DNA of 40,726 nt from Poronia punctata (Eukaryota; Ascomycota; Sordariomycetes; Xylariales; Xylariaceae): contig MU401743.1 in assembly GCA_022579005.1 (NCBI GenBank), positions 1 to 40,726 of the forward strand, read 5' to 3'. Shown here one piece after another: positions 22,094 to 32,922 of the stretch. How positions within the stretch are numbered: position 1 is the first letter of the stretch; each line of letters begins with the position of its first letter. Position numbers and translations under genes: made by a program. A model generated the notes under the pieces. It did not search any database. It saw nothing but the letters and a program-made list of their open reading frames with translations, and was not told the origin of the DNA.

Positions 22094-23221
22094 TCACACC
22101 ACTCCATACACACGTTCGAATGCTGTGGGTCCCTCCTCCTCCTCCTCCTCCTCCTCCTCATCGTCATCCCAATCATCCAGGATAACTTCGAACGGACTAT
22201 CCTTAACCAGCCAGCGCTCCATCGTCGACATTTGTGGGTACTCGTCTCTACAGGCCTGGATATCCGCCCTGTACCCATCGCTCGCGAACCAGCCAATCAT
22301 AAGTCGTAGCTCGGCGGACAACCAGGTCAGTGCAGAGCCCAAGAGTGAAATGGTCGTAGGTACATTGTCGCCCGTAATTTTGTCGAATACATCGTCCATC
22401 TGTTCAAAGGTAAGCTCATCGCCGGCTATACCCATTGCGCGCCCGTTCCAAGCCTCGGGGTAGGCAAAGGCCTTGGCTGCAAACACTCCAATGTCTGTTG
22501 TCGCGACCCATTGCAGCGGCTTATCGCCCAGCCAGTTGTGCAATGCTGTCACGAATACTTGCGTGGCAAAGCCTGGGGTGAGATTATCCATGAACTAGTT
22601 TATATCCTCGAGTTTAGCGTTTTCCATGTTCATCCACCAATGTATCAAGTATAAGTTTTGGTGAGGACTTACGGCAACAGGTCGCAGAATTGTCCATCCC
22701 ATCTTTCCCCCGGCCGCAGCAGCCTGATGCCGAAGATAATGCTCGATATGATACTTGGATTGGAAATGCGGGATAGGCGTCTGGTTGTTCCAAGACGCCT
22801 CGTCCCCACCACGTTCAACACTGCTATACACGAAATGCGAGACGCCATTGCGAATAGATTCATCAACGAGAGCTTTCCCCTGGGATATCTCGCTCTCGGC
22901 AGTGACGCCCTTGCCCATGGACACCTGTACTGAGAAGACGCCCCAGATGTCGTCGCAATCCGGGTTGACTTCAGCCTTCACTACCCTCCGCGCCTCGGCG
23001 AAGACATTCGGCACATCGTCCAGGTCTCCCTCCACGAGCCGAAGGGTCTCGGACCCGTGACATATTTGTATGAGACTCTGCGCTTTAAAGCTCTCGATTT
23101 TTCGGGTCAGGCCAAGGACATAAAAGCGTCCGGGGTAAGATCTCAGGATCGACTTGACCACGGCCGCACCCTGCTTTCCCGTGGCTCCCGTGACGAGAAT
23201 GACTCTAGGCTTATTATCCAT
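22094..23221 (-). CDS. NmrA-like NAD(P)-binding protein (2 exons)
   Basis: Exons are 23221-22673 and 22594-22094 (minus strand; 78-nt intron), giving 349 residues. The Rossmann fold opens at residue 6 with VILVTGATGKQG, the glycine-rich dinucleotide loop of atypical short-chain dehydrogenases. Other family marks are FVYSSVERGG, the K in HFQSKYHIEHYLR, WTILRPVAFMDNL and a C-terminal substrate region. NmrA-like proteins either sense NADP or act as isoflavone-reductase-type enzymes; which applies here cannot be told. The tail carries an Asp/Glu run (WDDDEEEEEEEEEE, from the CTC repeat near 22130-22160) shortly before the end. The start 23221 is chosen because the Rossmann strand follows directly; an in-frame extension upstream would add about 50 hydrophobic residues without family match. 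It is divergent from the NTF2-like gene. Confidence 0.9.
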
Positions 23222-23850
23222 GATGTGTTGTTGTTGGACGTATGTAAAATTTGGCCAAGAAAAAAGGTATGTTGTTTTGCAGATGAAACAAATCGGATTG
23301 GTCTCGACAAAAGAGGGTAAACAATGATGAACTGGATATTGGCATTGAAATAAGGCGATGACTACGATCACACCTTCCTACGTAATGTCGGATGACAACA
23401 TATGACCCCTTCCCACCCCCCTCATTAGCTTTGGTCGTGCATGTACGAGGATTTCGACTCCTGGAACCACATAATCTAAACACTGTACGCTACCTATTCT
23501 GCGCAGCTAAAAACAACAGTTACGCTATGCAACCTGCACGCACAGGTTATGGCATCGTCCGTAGAAGTTACCTTTACATATGTAAGACGGGGGGGAAGCA
23601 CCGATCATCGGCACGGAATCCTGGAGAATTGGACGATCCTTGAAACAAGGAAACTACTTGTTCAGAAATCCTCGTAAAAACAGCAAGGCCACTTCTACCT
23701 ATTCTCATTAACCTAGATCTGTCGTCAACCGCGAAAATCCCAACCTTTCATACTCGGCTTTAAACAAAGCCGATTTTCCAGGGTCGGCGAAATTACGAAA
23801 GGAAAGAACGCGAAAAAGTAATCGCGAGGGAAAAAAAAAACCACTCAACT
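23222..23850. promoter_or_regulatory. Divergent promoter region, NmrA-like / NTF2-like genes
   Basis: This 629-nt gap must supply upstream sequences to both genes, which could be co-regulated. An A-rich run (about 23831-23840) precedes the right-hand start. No defined binding site was identified. Confidence 0.4.
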
Positions 23851-24579
23851 ATGGCATCACCACTATCACCATCACCATCACCATCATCGTCGCCGTCACC
23901 GTCACCACCATCATCACCACGTTCATATTTCTCCTCAAGCACATCACCAAGCTTCTCATTCCCAAACATGGAGGACCAGCGAAAAAAGACAATCAACGCC
24001 CTCTTACGTGCCTACAGCAGCCTCTCAGTCTCTACACTCCTAGGTCTTCTCGCGCCAGGATTCCGTCACCAAACCCTCCCTTCAAGTCTCGGGATGCCCA
24101 TTCGCGACCGCGAGGCCTTTGGACGACATGCAGAGGCCGTATTCGCAGTCTTTGAAAAGTTCGACATGGAGCCAAAGACTATTGTCGACAATGGCAAGAT
24201 CGTCGCCATCCACGCTCATATGTTGGGCACTTTTCGCAACAAAAGAAACAAGAAGGTCGGGGCTAAAGGTGGGAAGAAAAGGGTGGACTTTTCGCAATGG
24301 AAAAACGAGTGTGTTATGCTGGTTACCTTGACAGAGGACCTCCAAGTCCTTGACATCAAGGAGTTTGTCGATAGTGCCAAGGCGAGGGAGATGGCGGGTA
24401 CGCATGCCCCCGAGGCTTTTGGTCAACCGTTTTTCCTGAAGGTGACGGCGCCCCGGTGGTTGTTTGGCATGGTGGCGAGGAATTCGCGGTATAGTCTCTT
24501 TGCTGTAGTCCTTCTTCTGTTGGGGATTCATCGTGGTTGGAGATATGTTCAGGGGGCTAAAAGACGGCTCATCAAGTAG
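23851..24579 (+). CDS. NTF2/SnoaL-like protein with C-terminal membrane segment
   Basis: This single exon encodes 242 residues. Residues 1-40 are a Ser/Pro tract (SPSPSPSSSPSPSPP) produced by a CACCAT/CACCGT microsatellite. A second in-frame ATG (23968, MEDQRKK) would skip this tract and may be the true start. Residues about 40-180 read as a cone-like alpha+beta fold of the SnoaL/NTF2 type: INALLRAYSSLSVSTLLGLL, FRHQTLPSSLGMPIRDREAF, KTIVDNGKIVAIHAH, ECVMLVTLTEDLQVLDIKEFVDS. A hydrophobic segment near the end (YSLFAVVLLLLGIH) followed by basic residues suggests tail anchoring. Family members act as cyclases or isomerases in polyketide pathways or have no known activity. Fold assignment is by pattern; function is open. 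Confidence 0.72.
   Translation: MASPLSPSPSPSSSPSPSPPSSPRSYFSSSTSPSFSFPNMEDQRKKTINALLRAYSSLSVSTLLGLLAPGFRHQTLPSSLGMPIRDREAFGRHAEAVFAVFEKFDMEPKTIVDNGKIVAIHAHMLGTFRNKRNKKVGAKGGKKRVDFSQWKNECVMLVTLTEDLQVLDIKEFVDSAKAREMAGTHAPEAFGQPFFLKVTAPRWLFGMVARNSRYSLFAVVLLLLGIHRGWRYVQGAKRRLIK
23857..23915. repeat. CAC/CAT trinucleotide-type microsatellite in coding sequence
   Basis: Imperfect repeats of ATCACC/GTCACC/ATCATC encode the Ser-Pro tract at the start of the NTF2-like ORF. This is a length-variable site that could be bypassed by the ATG at 23968. Confidence 0.8.
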
Positions 24580-24905
24580 TCCGAAGATCTGTACAACGAT
24601 ACTAGAGTCCTTGATGAGTGTTGTGATGCAACTGGCGTAGTTGCTGTCCGTTTCCATATGAAAGATGATATTTGAAGGTAATGGTGAATGCTACCTTTCT
24701 GGAGGTAGACTATTCTATTCGCCTCGAACTTTTCAATGCACCTCTCACTCGACGTTATACATTCTTATACACTTCAGCCGTCTGCTTCTCCGCCCCGACT
24801 TGATTTCATCAACCCCAATTTCTCTGCCATGTCCCTCCGTCCCCCAAAACAACAACTTCAACTCAAACCCCATGACAATCGTCCCTCACCCAATATCCAC
24901 ACCCA
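24580..24905. other. Intergenic between convergent genes
   Basis: This is 326 nt between the 3' ends of the NTF2-like and DUF1772 genes. The small plus-strand frames here are pyrimidine-rich and not convincing. Confidence 0.5.
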
Positions 24906-25506
24906 TCAACGTTTCAGCGCCTGAATAAGCGCCAACGTCCCCGCGACAACCGGCGTAATCATCCTCACCGTATTATACCTAATCCACCTCCTCGCATACT
25001 CCTCCGCCATCTCCCTATCCACGCCCTTCCCCTTTCCCTTCCCCTTCTCACCACTCAACGCGTCCAACTTCTCATTAATCGGCTGCATATTCAACGCCGA
25101 GTGAACAACCGTGATGAGATGACACATGGCCGAAACAGCATACACCCTCCAATCGCCAATCCTTCCGTCCCAGGCAGCGTATCCGTACCCGAGGATTCCC
25201 AGGGTACTGATGGGACGGAAGAAGACGTTTCCGACTTTCCAGAATGTCGGCCATTGTCTTCCTAGTAGACGGGCTCTTTCGGCATGTTCTGGGGATGATG
25301 TAGGTGGGAAGTCGACTAGGAGGGCGGGGACGCCCATGAAGGATTGTGTGATTGCGTTGCCTTTTTAAACATGTTGATTAGATGAAAGTATTAGGTACTA
25401 AAGATGATATATCGCGCCGTCGACAAACTTGTGAAGACTTACCAAATAAGATGAAGGAGCAGGCGATTGTAGTCCCGACTACGGCTTCAGGCGTGATGAT
25501 CGACAT
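24906..25506 (-). CDS. DUF1772 (anthrone-oxygenase-like) integral membrane protein (2 exons)
   Basis: Exons are 25506-25443 and 25360-24906 (82-nt intron), giving 172 residues. The first helix is MSIITPEAVVGTTIACSFIL, joined to FGNAITQSFMGVPALLVDFP. The motif RLLGRQWPTFWKVGNVFFRP and two further helices (LGILGYGYAAW, VYAVSAMCHLITVVHSALNM) follow. A last helix closes the protein (MITPVVAGTLALIQALK). Four membrane segments and an N...H arrangement in the third and fourth helices are typical of DUF1772. Characterised fungal members oxidise emodin-type anthrones to anthraquinones, but many are uncharacterised. A Lys/Gly-rich loop (GEKGKGKGKG) is unusual. The start is the only ATG giving the first helix. 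A role in an aromatic polyketide pathway is inference. Confidence 0.85.
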
Positions 25507-27075
25507 GGTGGCTTTCTTTCAGTTTGGCCGGATTATACAGCTTAATTAAGGTAGGTAGTTGATGTGATAGTCTTCTTATTCGCCAAGAAGATGATTCTAA
25601 CTAGTGTAGATGAAGATCTAAAGTTAAATTCTGCAGATTAAAGAGAATCGGAAGATATAAAAAGCGTGATTGATGATCGATCGAATGGCTTACACCTGCA
25701 TCCCTGAGGTACCTACTTCACAAATATGACGTTTAAAGCTACCACCACCACCCCTCATTTTTGCTCCTGCCATATCCCAGCTCCCATCCCCTGTTTAAGC
25801 TTGTTCTTGCCCAACGGTAAATCACAACCGATAACATACATGTATGTAATCATTTGGAGACTGTACATATTTTATTTTGAGCCACAAGTCCTATTCCACG
25901 ATACCTAAACATGAAACCTCATTGCCAGGGACATCGAAGAAACCCTCGGCATTAAAAATTATCGCGATATAACCGAGCTTCCAACCGCCAGATCTAGTAA
26001 ACCGAGATGAGAACGAATCGATCATCCTACAGTATATATACTCCACCGATCCAAACATCTCAATTTCCCACATTCATAGGGAAGGTCCCGTAAGTTAGAT
26101 TGTGGTTTTGAGCTGTATATGTAAGTATCCCATGGCCTCTTACTTCTTTCACACGTTAAACCACCGACCCACAGTGTAAAAGCCAGCCAACTCCTACTAG
26201 AACATGTAGCCCAAGATCTGTGTGTATCCTCGCCTTCCCTACCCATGCAGCCATGCTTACAGAATGTGAAACACGACGATGTGTGAGACATATATGCACG
26301 GGAGGCATTTTTTTCTTGCTCAATCCAACTCTACTAGTCAACCCGACACTCTACTTTTCTATGACATATTTAGACTTAATCCTATCTATACTCTTTCCTC
26401 ATTATGCATAATATCGAACATACCCCCCAGATACGAAAATTGCCGGGATCAGCTTATGCCGCGGGCCCCACCGTTAAGTGATTTATCAACGGATACTCAT
26501 ACCGAATGCATGATATACTATGGGGTAATTGGCTGCGTAGGTAACAGCGCCGGGCCTCGACTTCTGGCTCCGGTAGATAAGGTACGGTCATTGCCTTAGG
26601 TTAGGTGGGTAGGGTATCCTAGTAAATGGTCATGTAGACCTACGTATATTTGAGTTCGTCTCGTTCGCAAATGTCGCTACGCAATATGTGTCTAGGATGA
26701 AGGACGACAGCTTCGCAGAGTTAGGCCATGTCATGGCTTATATCGATTCCTGCCATGGCTTTCTCCTGACACTCGACGAGGAGTTGTAGGTTGTCCTAGT
26801 AAGAAATGGAAGCTCTGTGAGTCGTTTCAATATTGGTATCATGTGATTTAGCTATTTACTTTTAGTCTTAACAAGTAATCAGCCACTGAAAATGGAATAT
26901 GAAAATGTTATTTACAACCTGATCCCCCTGAGCGAGCCCCTCTACCCTGTAAAGCATTCTCCAACGCCTATTCAACCAACCTTCCCACGGGTAATTCCTC
27001 CACATTAGTTTACATTTATCGCATATAATAGGTATATATATATAAAAAAAGCATCATTCAACTATCCGACGAGAA
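25507..27075. other. Long intergenic region without a supported gene
   Basis: This is about 1.6 kb. Small frames at 25726-25908, 26022-26291, 26220-26599 and others have no recognisable content. The segment next to 25506 should hold the DUF1772 promoter and the segment before 27076 the 3' end of the second P450. Confidence 0.5.
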
Positions 27076-29011
27076 TCAGTTCCCTAACTTTTGTTCTGCT
27101 CGTCGTAATGATGCTTTTGCTTCAAATTCGGACCGTGCCGTCGCATCTTTCTTATCGGATTCTTCCCATAGACGGATAGCTTCCTGTTTCCGCTTCTCGC
27201 TTCGCGGTTCAAACACCATCTGGAAGGGATCCGGTTGGATGATGAGCAGCGAGTTGGACTTGTCCAACGGCACGGGAATATCTTCGCCAGTAACCGGATC
27301 TCTCTTGAACTTCAGGTTGAAGCACCAGCTCAGCGCGCCGCATGCGATGATCAGTTCGTCCTGAGTCACTGTTTGTCCGAGACATTGGCGTTGACCCCAA
27401 CCGAATGAAGTCAGGCCCTTGATGGTTGGATAGTGTGTGAGTGGTTCTTGGTAGGTTGGCCAGCCTGGTTCTAGCCATCTCTCTGGTCGGAAGTTGTCTG
27501 GGTCGGGGTATTTGCGGGGGTTTCGGAGGAATGCCCTGGTAATGTTGAACTTATCGTTAGCAAGTAATCGGGGTAGGTTATGTAGGTAGTGATTAATTGG
27601 GAAGATGGATGATATGGGGGAGGTTTCCTGACCAGTCAAGCGGGAGGATCCGTGTCCCTTTTTCAAGTCGATAGCCCCTGAATTGATCGTCGGCTTCCAT
27701 TTCGTGAGCGACGCCTATTGTGTGTTTGATGTATCGTCAGCCGACCCGCGTGGTTTCTCGCAGTCAGATTAACCAGCTAGCTTGCTTACCTGTCGGTACG
27801 TTTGGTTTCCATCTCATCGTCTCTTTAATACAAGCTCTCAGTCTCGGGAGCTTAGGCGCGTCTGCAAGAGTTGGCATGCGGCCCTCGCACACTTCATCGA
27901 TCTCTTGTTGGACAAGTGCCTGCCATTCAGGGTGATGAACCATAGAAACCAACCAGTAAGAAAGCGGTCCTGCGACAGTAAACACTCCAACGAGGGCAAT
28001 CATGCCAAGCACACAAGAAGCTTCGTAGTCCCCCGAGATGTTAGACCGCTTATGACCCCGCTCTAGATAATGGCTGGTGAAGCAAGGTCGTTGTAGACCC
28101 TGCTTCATCTTTTCCCGGACAGAGTTCAGTCGCTCGGCCCACCATTCCTTTTGCTCGTCGTGGCGTTTGCGCTCCGCGCTCTTCCAGGGGTTGATTATCT
28201 CGGGGAGATGCCAGAGGGGAGTGATGACATTGGTTAAGGGGCCAGCCGGCGACATTTGGGTAAGGAGTCCCCAGGCGGATTTCTTGCAATACTCACTGAG
28301 GCTCGGATCATCCCACGTCAATTGACACATGACTTTGGATGCCATGTCTTCTAGCGTGAACTGGAAGGCTTCCGGGTTTTCTAACAGTCGTACCATCCAT
28401 CTCTTGGCTTCGTGGTCCATTATACCGTGGTAGTGATTATTGCTCGCTTCGGTAAGATATGCGTGTGTCAGACGACGTTGACGAGCCCAGTATTCTAAGA
28501 CACAAACCCCGTCAGATCAGCAATATATCTCTTGTGATATAGAAGTCGTTCGTCACTCACCATTCTTCCCCATAAGAGGCAAATATTCCATCGAACCATT
28601 CGTACTTTTAGAATCCACAAGTGATCGTATCATCGGCCGATCCGAGTTATACTTTGCCCTCTTGACGAGGAGTTCTTCGGCCACTGCTTCATCAGTGACA
28701 ACGAGGATCTTGGTACCCAGTATCTCCGTCATATAGAAGCCGTTTTCGCCAGCGTCTATCAATCATATATCTAGGTTAACGTAACCCGTTCTCGAAAATA
28801 TTAAGCTGGCCAACTTACGTTCCTCTCCCCATTCATGAAACTTGAGCCACATATACTTTATAGGAAGATCATGGACTCGGCCAATAAACGGGATTAGAGT
28901 CGGGCCAGGGACTCTGCTCGGCCGGTTCATCTCCCTGAACATCTTATACAGGCGAATAACGCCTGCACTGATGAGGAATGCCCCGAGGGCAATGAGTGTT
29001 AAGTAATGCAT
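27076..29011 (-). CDS. Cytochrome P450 with atypical I-helix (5 exons)
   Basis: Exons are 29011-28819, 28755-28561, 28494-27790, 27714-27633 and 27535-27076, giving 544 residues in phase. An N-terminal anchor (MHYLTLIALGAFLISAGVI) is followed by RVPGP. The ExxR motif is KETMRWKP (Glu354, Arg357), the PERW motif lies in FRPERWLEPG, and the heme loop FGWGQRQCLGQ has ligand Cys443. Fold elements are complete and match fungal P450s of the O-methylsterigmatocystin-oxidoreductase-like type, which often tailor secondary metabolites. The oddity is the I-helix: VAGPLSYW at about 303-310 where (A/G)Gx(D/E)T(T/S) is normal, so the acid is Leu307 and the Thr is Ser308. Such changes suggest altered proton delivery or non-monooxygenase chemistry. 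The tail after the heme domain is Glu/Lys-rich. Its start faces the FAD monooxygenase across 1.9 kb. Confidence 0.92.
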
Positions 29012-29863
29012 GACAAGGCCTGCTTCTGTTGGGGGAAGCTGACAAGAATGGGAATAAGTCTCGATTCTTCAAAGTGAAACAGTTCTATCTAGCAACGTAG
29101 AAGAAGAACAAGCTTGGGATGTCAATAGAAGCACGAGGGTCAGTCAGGGGGAAAGAAGAAAAGGGAGGGGAAAAGGGAATATGATAAGAATGAAGCATAA
29201 AAAGACCAAGTGAAGGATTGGTGATCTAGGCATGGCTCCGAAGAAAAACACTGCTCGTTTGAATCGTGGGCCTCGTATCACATGACAACAGACGATGTCC
29301 ATACATATGTCAACTGCACGTACGTGACAGGGGATCCAGAGATTAGCCCACGGCGTTTTGACGAAGTGTCAGATCTTTCTTGGATCTGTACTCTCACCAG
29401 GGATCTAGGGCTGTATGGCACGCATTGGACAAAAAAGGACGTGTAGATAGATCTAGGTAGGGGGGTTCTTCATGGGCTATCTAGGTACCGACCTATCGCC
29501 GTCACTGACACTTGCTAATCAGTATCAACAATGTTTCCAAAGGGTCTCTTCAGGTTCGTAGTGTTGTTCTATTATCAATTGGATTCTTTCATAAGCTACT
29601 TTACTTTCCTCGTTCTTTTTTATATATACTTTGAGCTTCATATTTAGCTTAAATTATAGCTGCGTTGCTCTAGGTGTCTTATTATCTTTTAAACCTATAT
29701 ATATGCCGTTTCACAACTCACCTGGCCGGCCCTTCTATACATAAGCCCAACGTTTATAATAAGCTTGTAAGAGTGTAGGTATATTCCCTGTCCCCATGTG
29801 GCCTATGTAGGGGGCCGGGTTACTTGCAGAACAAGAATAGACAGGGCGGATGTTGCCAAAGTA

Positions 29864-29886
29864 GGGAGGGAGGGAGGGAGGGAGGG
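29864..29886 (+). repeat. (GGGA)5GGG tract, G-quadruplex-capable
   Basis: Six GGG runs separated by single A residues lie in the divergent promoter interval. The sequence meets the usual G4 rule with very short loops. Confidence 0.85.
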
Positions 29887-30657
29887 TACGTGTAATTCAT
29901 CGGCCCCGGGCCTATGGGCGTGTACATGAGCACAGTGACATGTTGGTCTAAAAGACGGTCTGTGAGTTTTTCAAGACGGGTACGTGGGCTGTGCACATAC
30001 GGTACTTATGCCGCATCATAGATCCGTCATTACATAGCTCACAATTGAAATCAACAACGATTCCTGCGTGTTTGTTGAGAGAAGGTACAAACCACGCCAA
30101 TATGCCGTCCGAGAAACAGACACCCCGGCTAAAACCCGAAGTTGCGAGGTTTCCGAAGCCGATCGACGCGGATGGTGTGGATACGCCCATAATGGTCGAT
30201 CTTGTTGATATTTCAAGCATAGCTCCGGGTATGATGAGGGTTAAAAGATACGAGCTGCGTGGCTGGTGTCATATCTTGTTATCATTCGCAATGCCGCTAG
30301 GATACACCCGATTTGACGTATGATGACCTTGGGCGTTAAGAGGGGTTGCCGTAATCTCGCATAGAAAAAGTATGAAACCCTAGATGAGGTACCTGCCCCA
30401 GGTTATATGCCTCGACAGAGGGGAGGGGCAGGTGCCTATCGGGTACGCTCTCATAATCCCACTTTTCCAGCAGAAAATCGACTGGAAAATTCTCGCTGAC
30501 TTAGTAATCCCTTAAATGCATGCAGAGGCAGGCACGCCGTATGTTGTAAGTTGTAACTGCCACGTGTGGGAGATACGAGCAAGATGGATGCATCACTTTG
30601 CAGGTATTACGCCACGACGCGCATGCATATTCCTGTCTGACAAAGCCCCTTTGCTTT

Positions 30658-30665
30658 TATAAATA
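30658..30665 (+). promoter_or_regulatory. TATA-like box of the FAD monooxygenase gene
   Basis: TATAAATA lies 220 nt upstream of the start codon at 30878, on the correct strand. It is plausible as a core promoter element but not tested. Confidence 0.35.
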
Positions 30666-30877
30666 TCGGTCAGATCACCAGGAACATCTTCCAGATCTTT
30701 CTGCATGCTACCAGCATACCCCATACTCCTATATCATATGATCCCCGGCTCAAATAATTTACCTCTATTTCCTCGACACAAATCCTTTTAAGGGCCTTTA
30801 CTAACCAGCACGTTTGAGCTTTCACTTCGAAAGAGGTTACGAGTCTGACACTAGAAAACAAAACGAAGACAGATAGA

Positions 30878-32607
30878 ATGGGTTCGATCGCCATCCGAGA
30901 GGACCACGAGCAAAGCCATGACCACGCCTACGACCACGACAATGGAGATAGCTCTCTACCTAACGAGTGGTACAGAGAATCAAAAATCTCGATATTGATC
31001 GTCGGCACTGGTCTCGCAGGACTCACGGCTGCGCTTGAATGTACCCGGAAGGGTCATCGCGTAATCATGGTCGAACGTATGAACGAGATTAACACGGCAG
31101 GTGCGTATCTGGCGAAAAAGATGCCGAGCAGTAACGTAGCTTCCGCCTAACTTTTGGTCTTCTAGGGGACATGTACTTCATGGGTCATAGCGCCATCAAG
31201 TTCATCGAACATTGGCCGGATATGCTCCGAGAATATATAGAAATCTCGATGAACGACGCATGGATTGAGACCTATAAACACAGCGGTGAACAAACGATCC
31301 CTGCCATGAAGGTGTCCGATAGGCTACGCCAGGCAGGAATGGATCCAAAGACGCCGCCAGGAATGTTCCAGATGCGACCGCTCGTGTATCGAATGTTGGT
31401 CCGTCAGGTAAAGAAGTTGGGAATACCCATAATATTCGACCAACGTGTGGTTAGTTATGAGGAAAGCAAGTGTGATGGAACAGCCACTGCCATCACCGAC
31501 CAGGGGCAGCGGTACATGGCGGACTTGATAATTGCTGCCGATGGTGTTGGTTCCAAAAGCCAGAAAATATGCGGCGGACAGGTGAAGGCACGCAGTTCGG
31601 GTCGGGCCATGTGGAGAGCGGTAATTCCTCTGGAGCTTTTTGAGAAAAATCCCCGGGTCAAAGAGTTCTTTGGCCGCATGGGTGGTGAGAACCATGACGA
31701 ACCAATCGTCAGAACCTTCCTCGGGTGAGTCCTTGATCCATCATCGACGAACGTCCGACTATTTACTCAAGGCTAACCCAACCGGGTCCGTGTCACGAAA
31801 GACCAGGAACATATGCTCTCGCTTTGACCCGTCCGGGGACATGCATCTGGATCATGAACCACGACGTAAGTTGGCCGCCCTTGGACAGACAGTTTCTTGT
31901 ACTGACATGACATCAAGGTGACCGGATCAGAAAAGGAGAGTTGGACGCACACGGTCGAGTCGGACGAGGTGCTGAAAAATATGGACAAAGGCATCGGCCC
32001 GTTACCATGGGCACCGATATTCAAAGAGCTGGTCGAGCTCACGCCGCCCAAGACGATCCTTAACTTTGAGCTCTTCTGGCGCGACCCCCAGCCGAGGTGG
32101 CATTCGCCAGGCGGGCGAATTGTACAAATCGGCGATGCCGCGCACTCGTTCCTACCAGCGTCGGGCAATGGTGCCACGCAGGCAATCGAGGACGCCGTGT
32201 CGATAGCGTCCTGCCTGGAGATTGCGGGCGTAGAACAAATACCCCTGGCTGTCCAGACACACATGCGCTTCCGCTTCATCCGCTGTGCTTGTGCGCAGAA
32301 GCTGGGCTTCTCCAATGCCGAACTGCTCCAAGACACGGACTGGTCTAAAGTCCAGGTTAATCCCAAGCTCGCGCAGCCCAAGCTCCCCAGCTGGATCTGG
32401 AAACACGACCCCGAGGAGTACACCTATAATTACTTTGACGAGATAGCGAGAACGGTCAAGGAGGATATACCGCTCGATCAGGCGTTTGACAATATTCCGC
32501 CCAACTATCCGCCGGGCTATCGATACGAGCCCTGGAGTATCGACGATATCATGGAAGACGTCAGGAATGGTAAACCTGTCCAGCTTGGTGAGGGGAATTG
32601 GGATTAG
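30878..32607 (+). CDS. FAD-dependent monooxygenase, salicylate-hydroxylase/UbiH type (4 exons)
   Basis: Exons are 30878-31100, 31166-31724, 31802-31865 and 31918-32607, giving 511 residues. The FAD fold has GTGLAG (43-48), then VIMVERMNEI for the ribose-binding acid. The DG motif is IIAADGVGS (Asp200-Gly201) and the second FAD motif is QIGDAAHSFLPASGNGATQ (GDAAH 354-358). This is the class A flavoprotein hydroxylase layout; such enzymes use NAD(P)H and O2 to hydroxylate or decarboxylate aromatic substrates. There is no signal peptide or membrane anchor. The first 35 residues carry an unusual His/Asp-rich stretch (HEQSHDHAYDHDNGD). The acceptor of intron 2 is ambiguous: AG at 31801 gives FLGPGTYALAL and follows a GCTAAC branch site, while AG at 31771 would add 10 residues. 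I prefer the former. It faces the second P450 head to head. Confidence 0.92.
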
Positions 32608-32922
32608 ATTTGTCGCGTCACATTCAGGTTAGGTTGGGATTGGGCTATCACGTGCATATACTTAGGTGCTAGGCAGTGAGTAGGATTGCAAAGGTCAGAA
32701 AGATTCTCAATTCCAAATTTAATACATACCGATGGTGTGTACAGTGCTCACAATCTTAGGTCGAGGCCTGCACAGTGCAGACCTAGTACGTGTAACACAG
32801 TGAGGGCACATTCAAGTAAGTAGACGTGTAGCCGCCGTGGTTCATGAGACTTGATTGGTTTACTAGGAGACTACTTCCAAGAGCCTTCCGTTTCCAATCT
32901 CGATTGCCAGATCCGACATGCC
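32608..32922. other. Intergenic between convergent genes
   Basis: This is 315 nt between the ends of the FAD monooxygenase and sedolisin genes. No feature is seen beyond probable 3' UTRs. Confidence 0.5.

Larger units (their letters stand above)
29012..30877. other. Long divergent intergenic region, P450 / FAD monooxygenase
   Basis: This 1.87-kb gap lies between two divergent oxygenase genes. It contains a (GGGA)n tract at 29864-29886 and a TATA-like box near 30658. A small plus-strand frame (ATG 30102 to 30323, about 73 codons) overlaps a minus-strand frame; neither has a recognisable motif, so I leave both unannotated. Confidence 0.45.

Noticed and set aside
23222..23371. N-terminal extension of the NmrA-like protein
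   Set aside because: The added residues have no family match and the Rossmann strand starts directly after the ATG at 23221.
29948..30323. Small overlapping ORFs on both strands
   Set aside because: Neither shows a motif or splice support; the location in a promoter interval argues against a gene, though a 73-codon plus-strand peptide from 30102 cannot be excluded.
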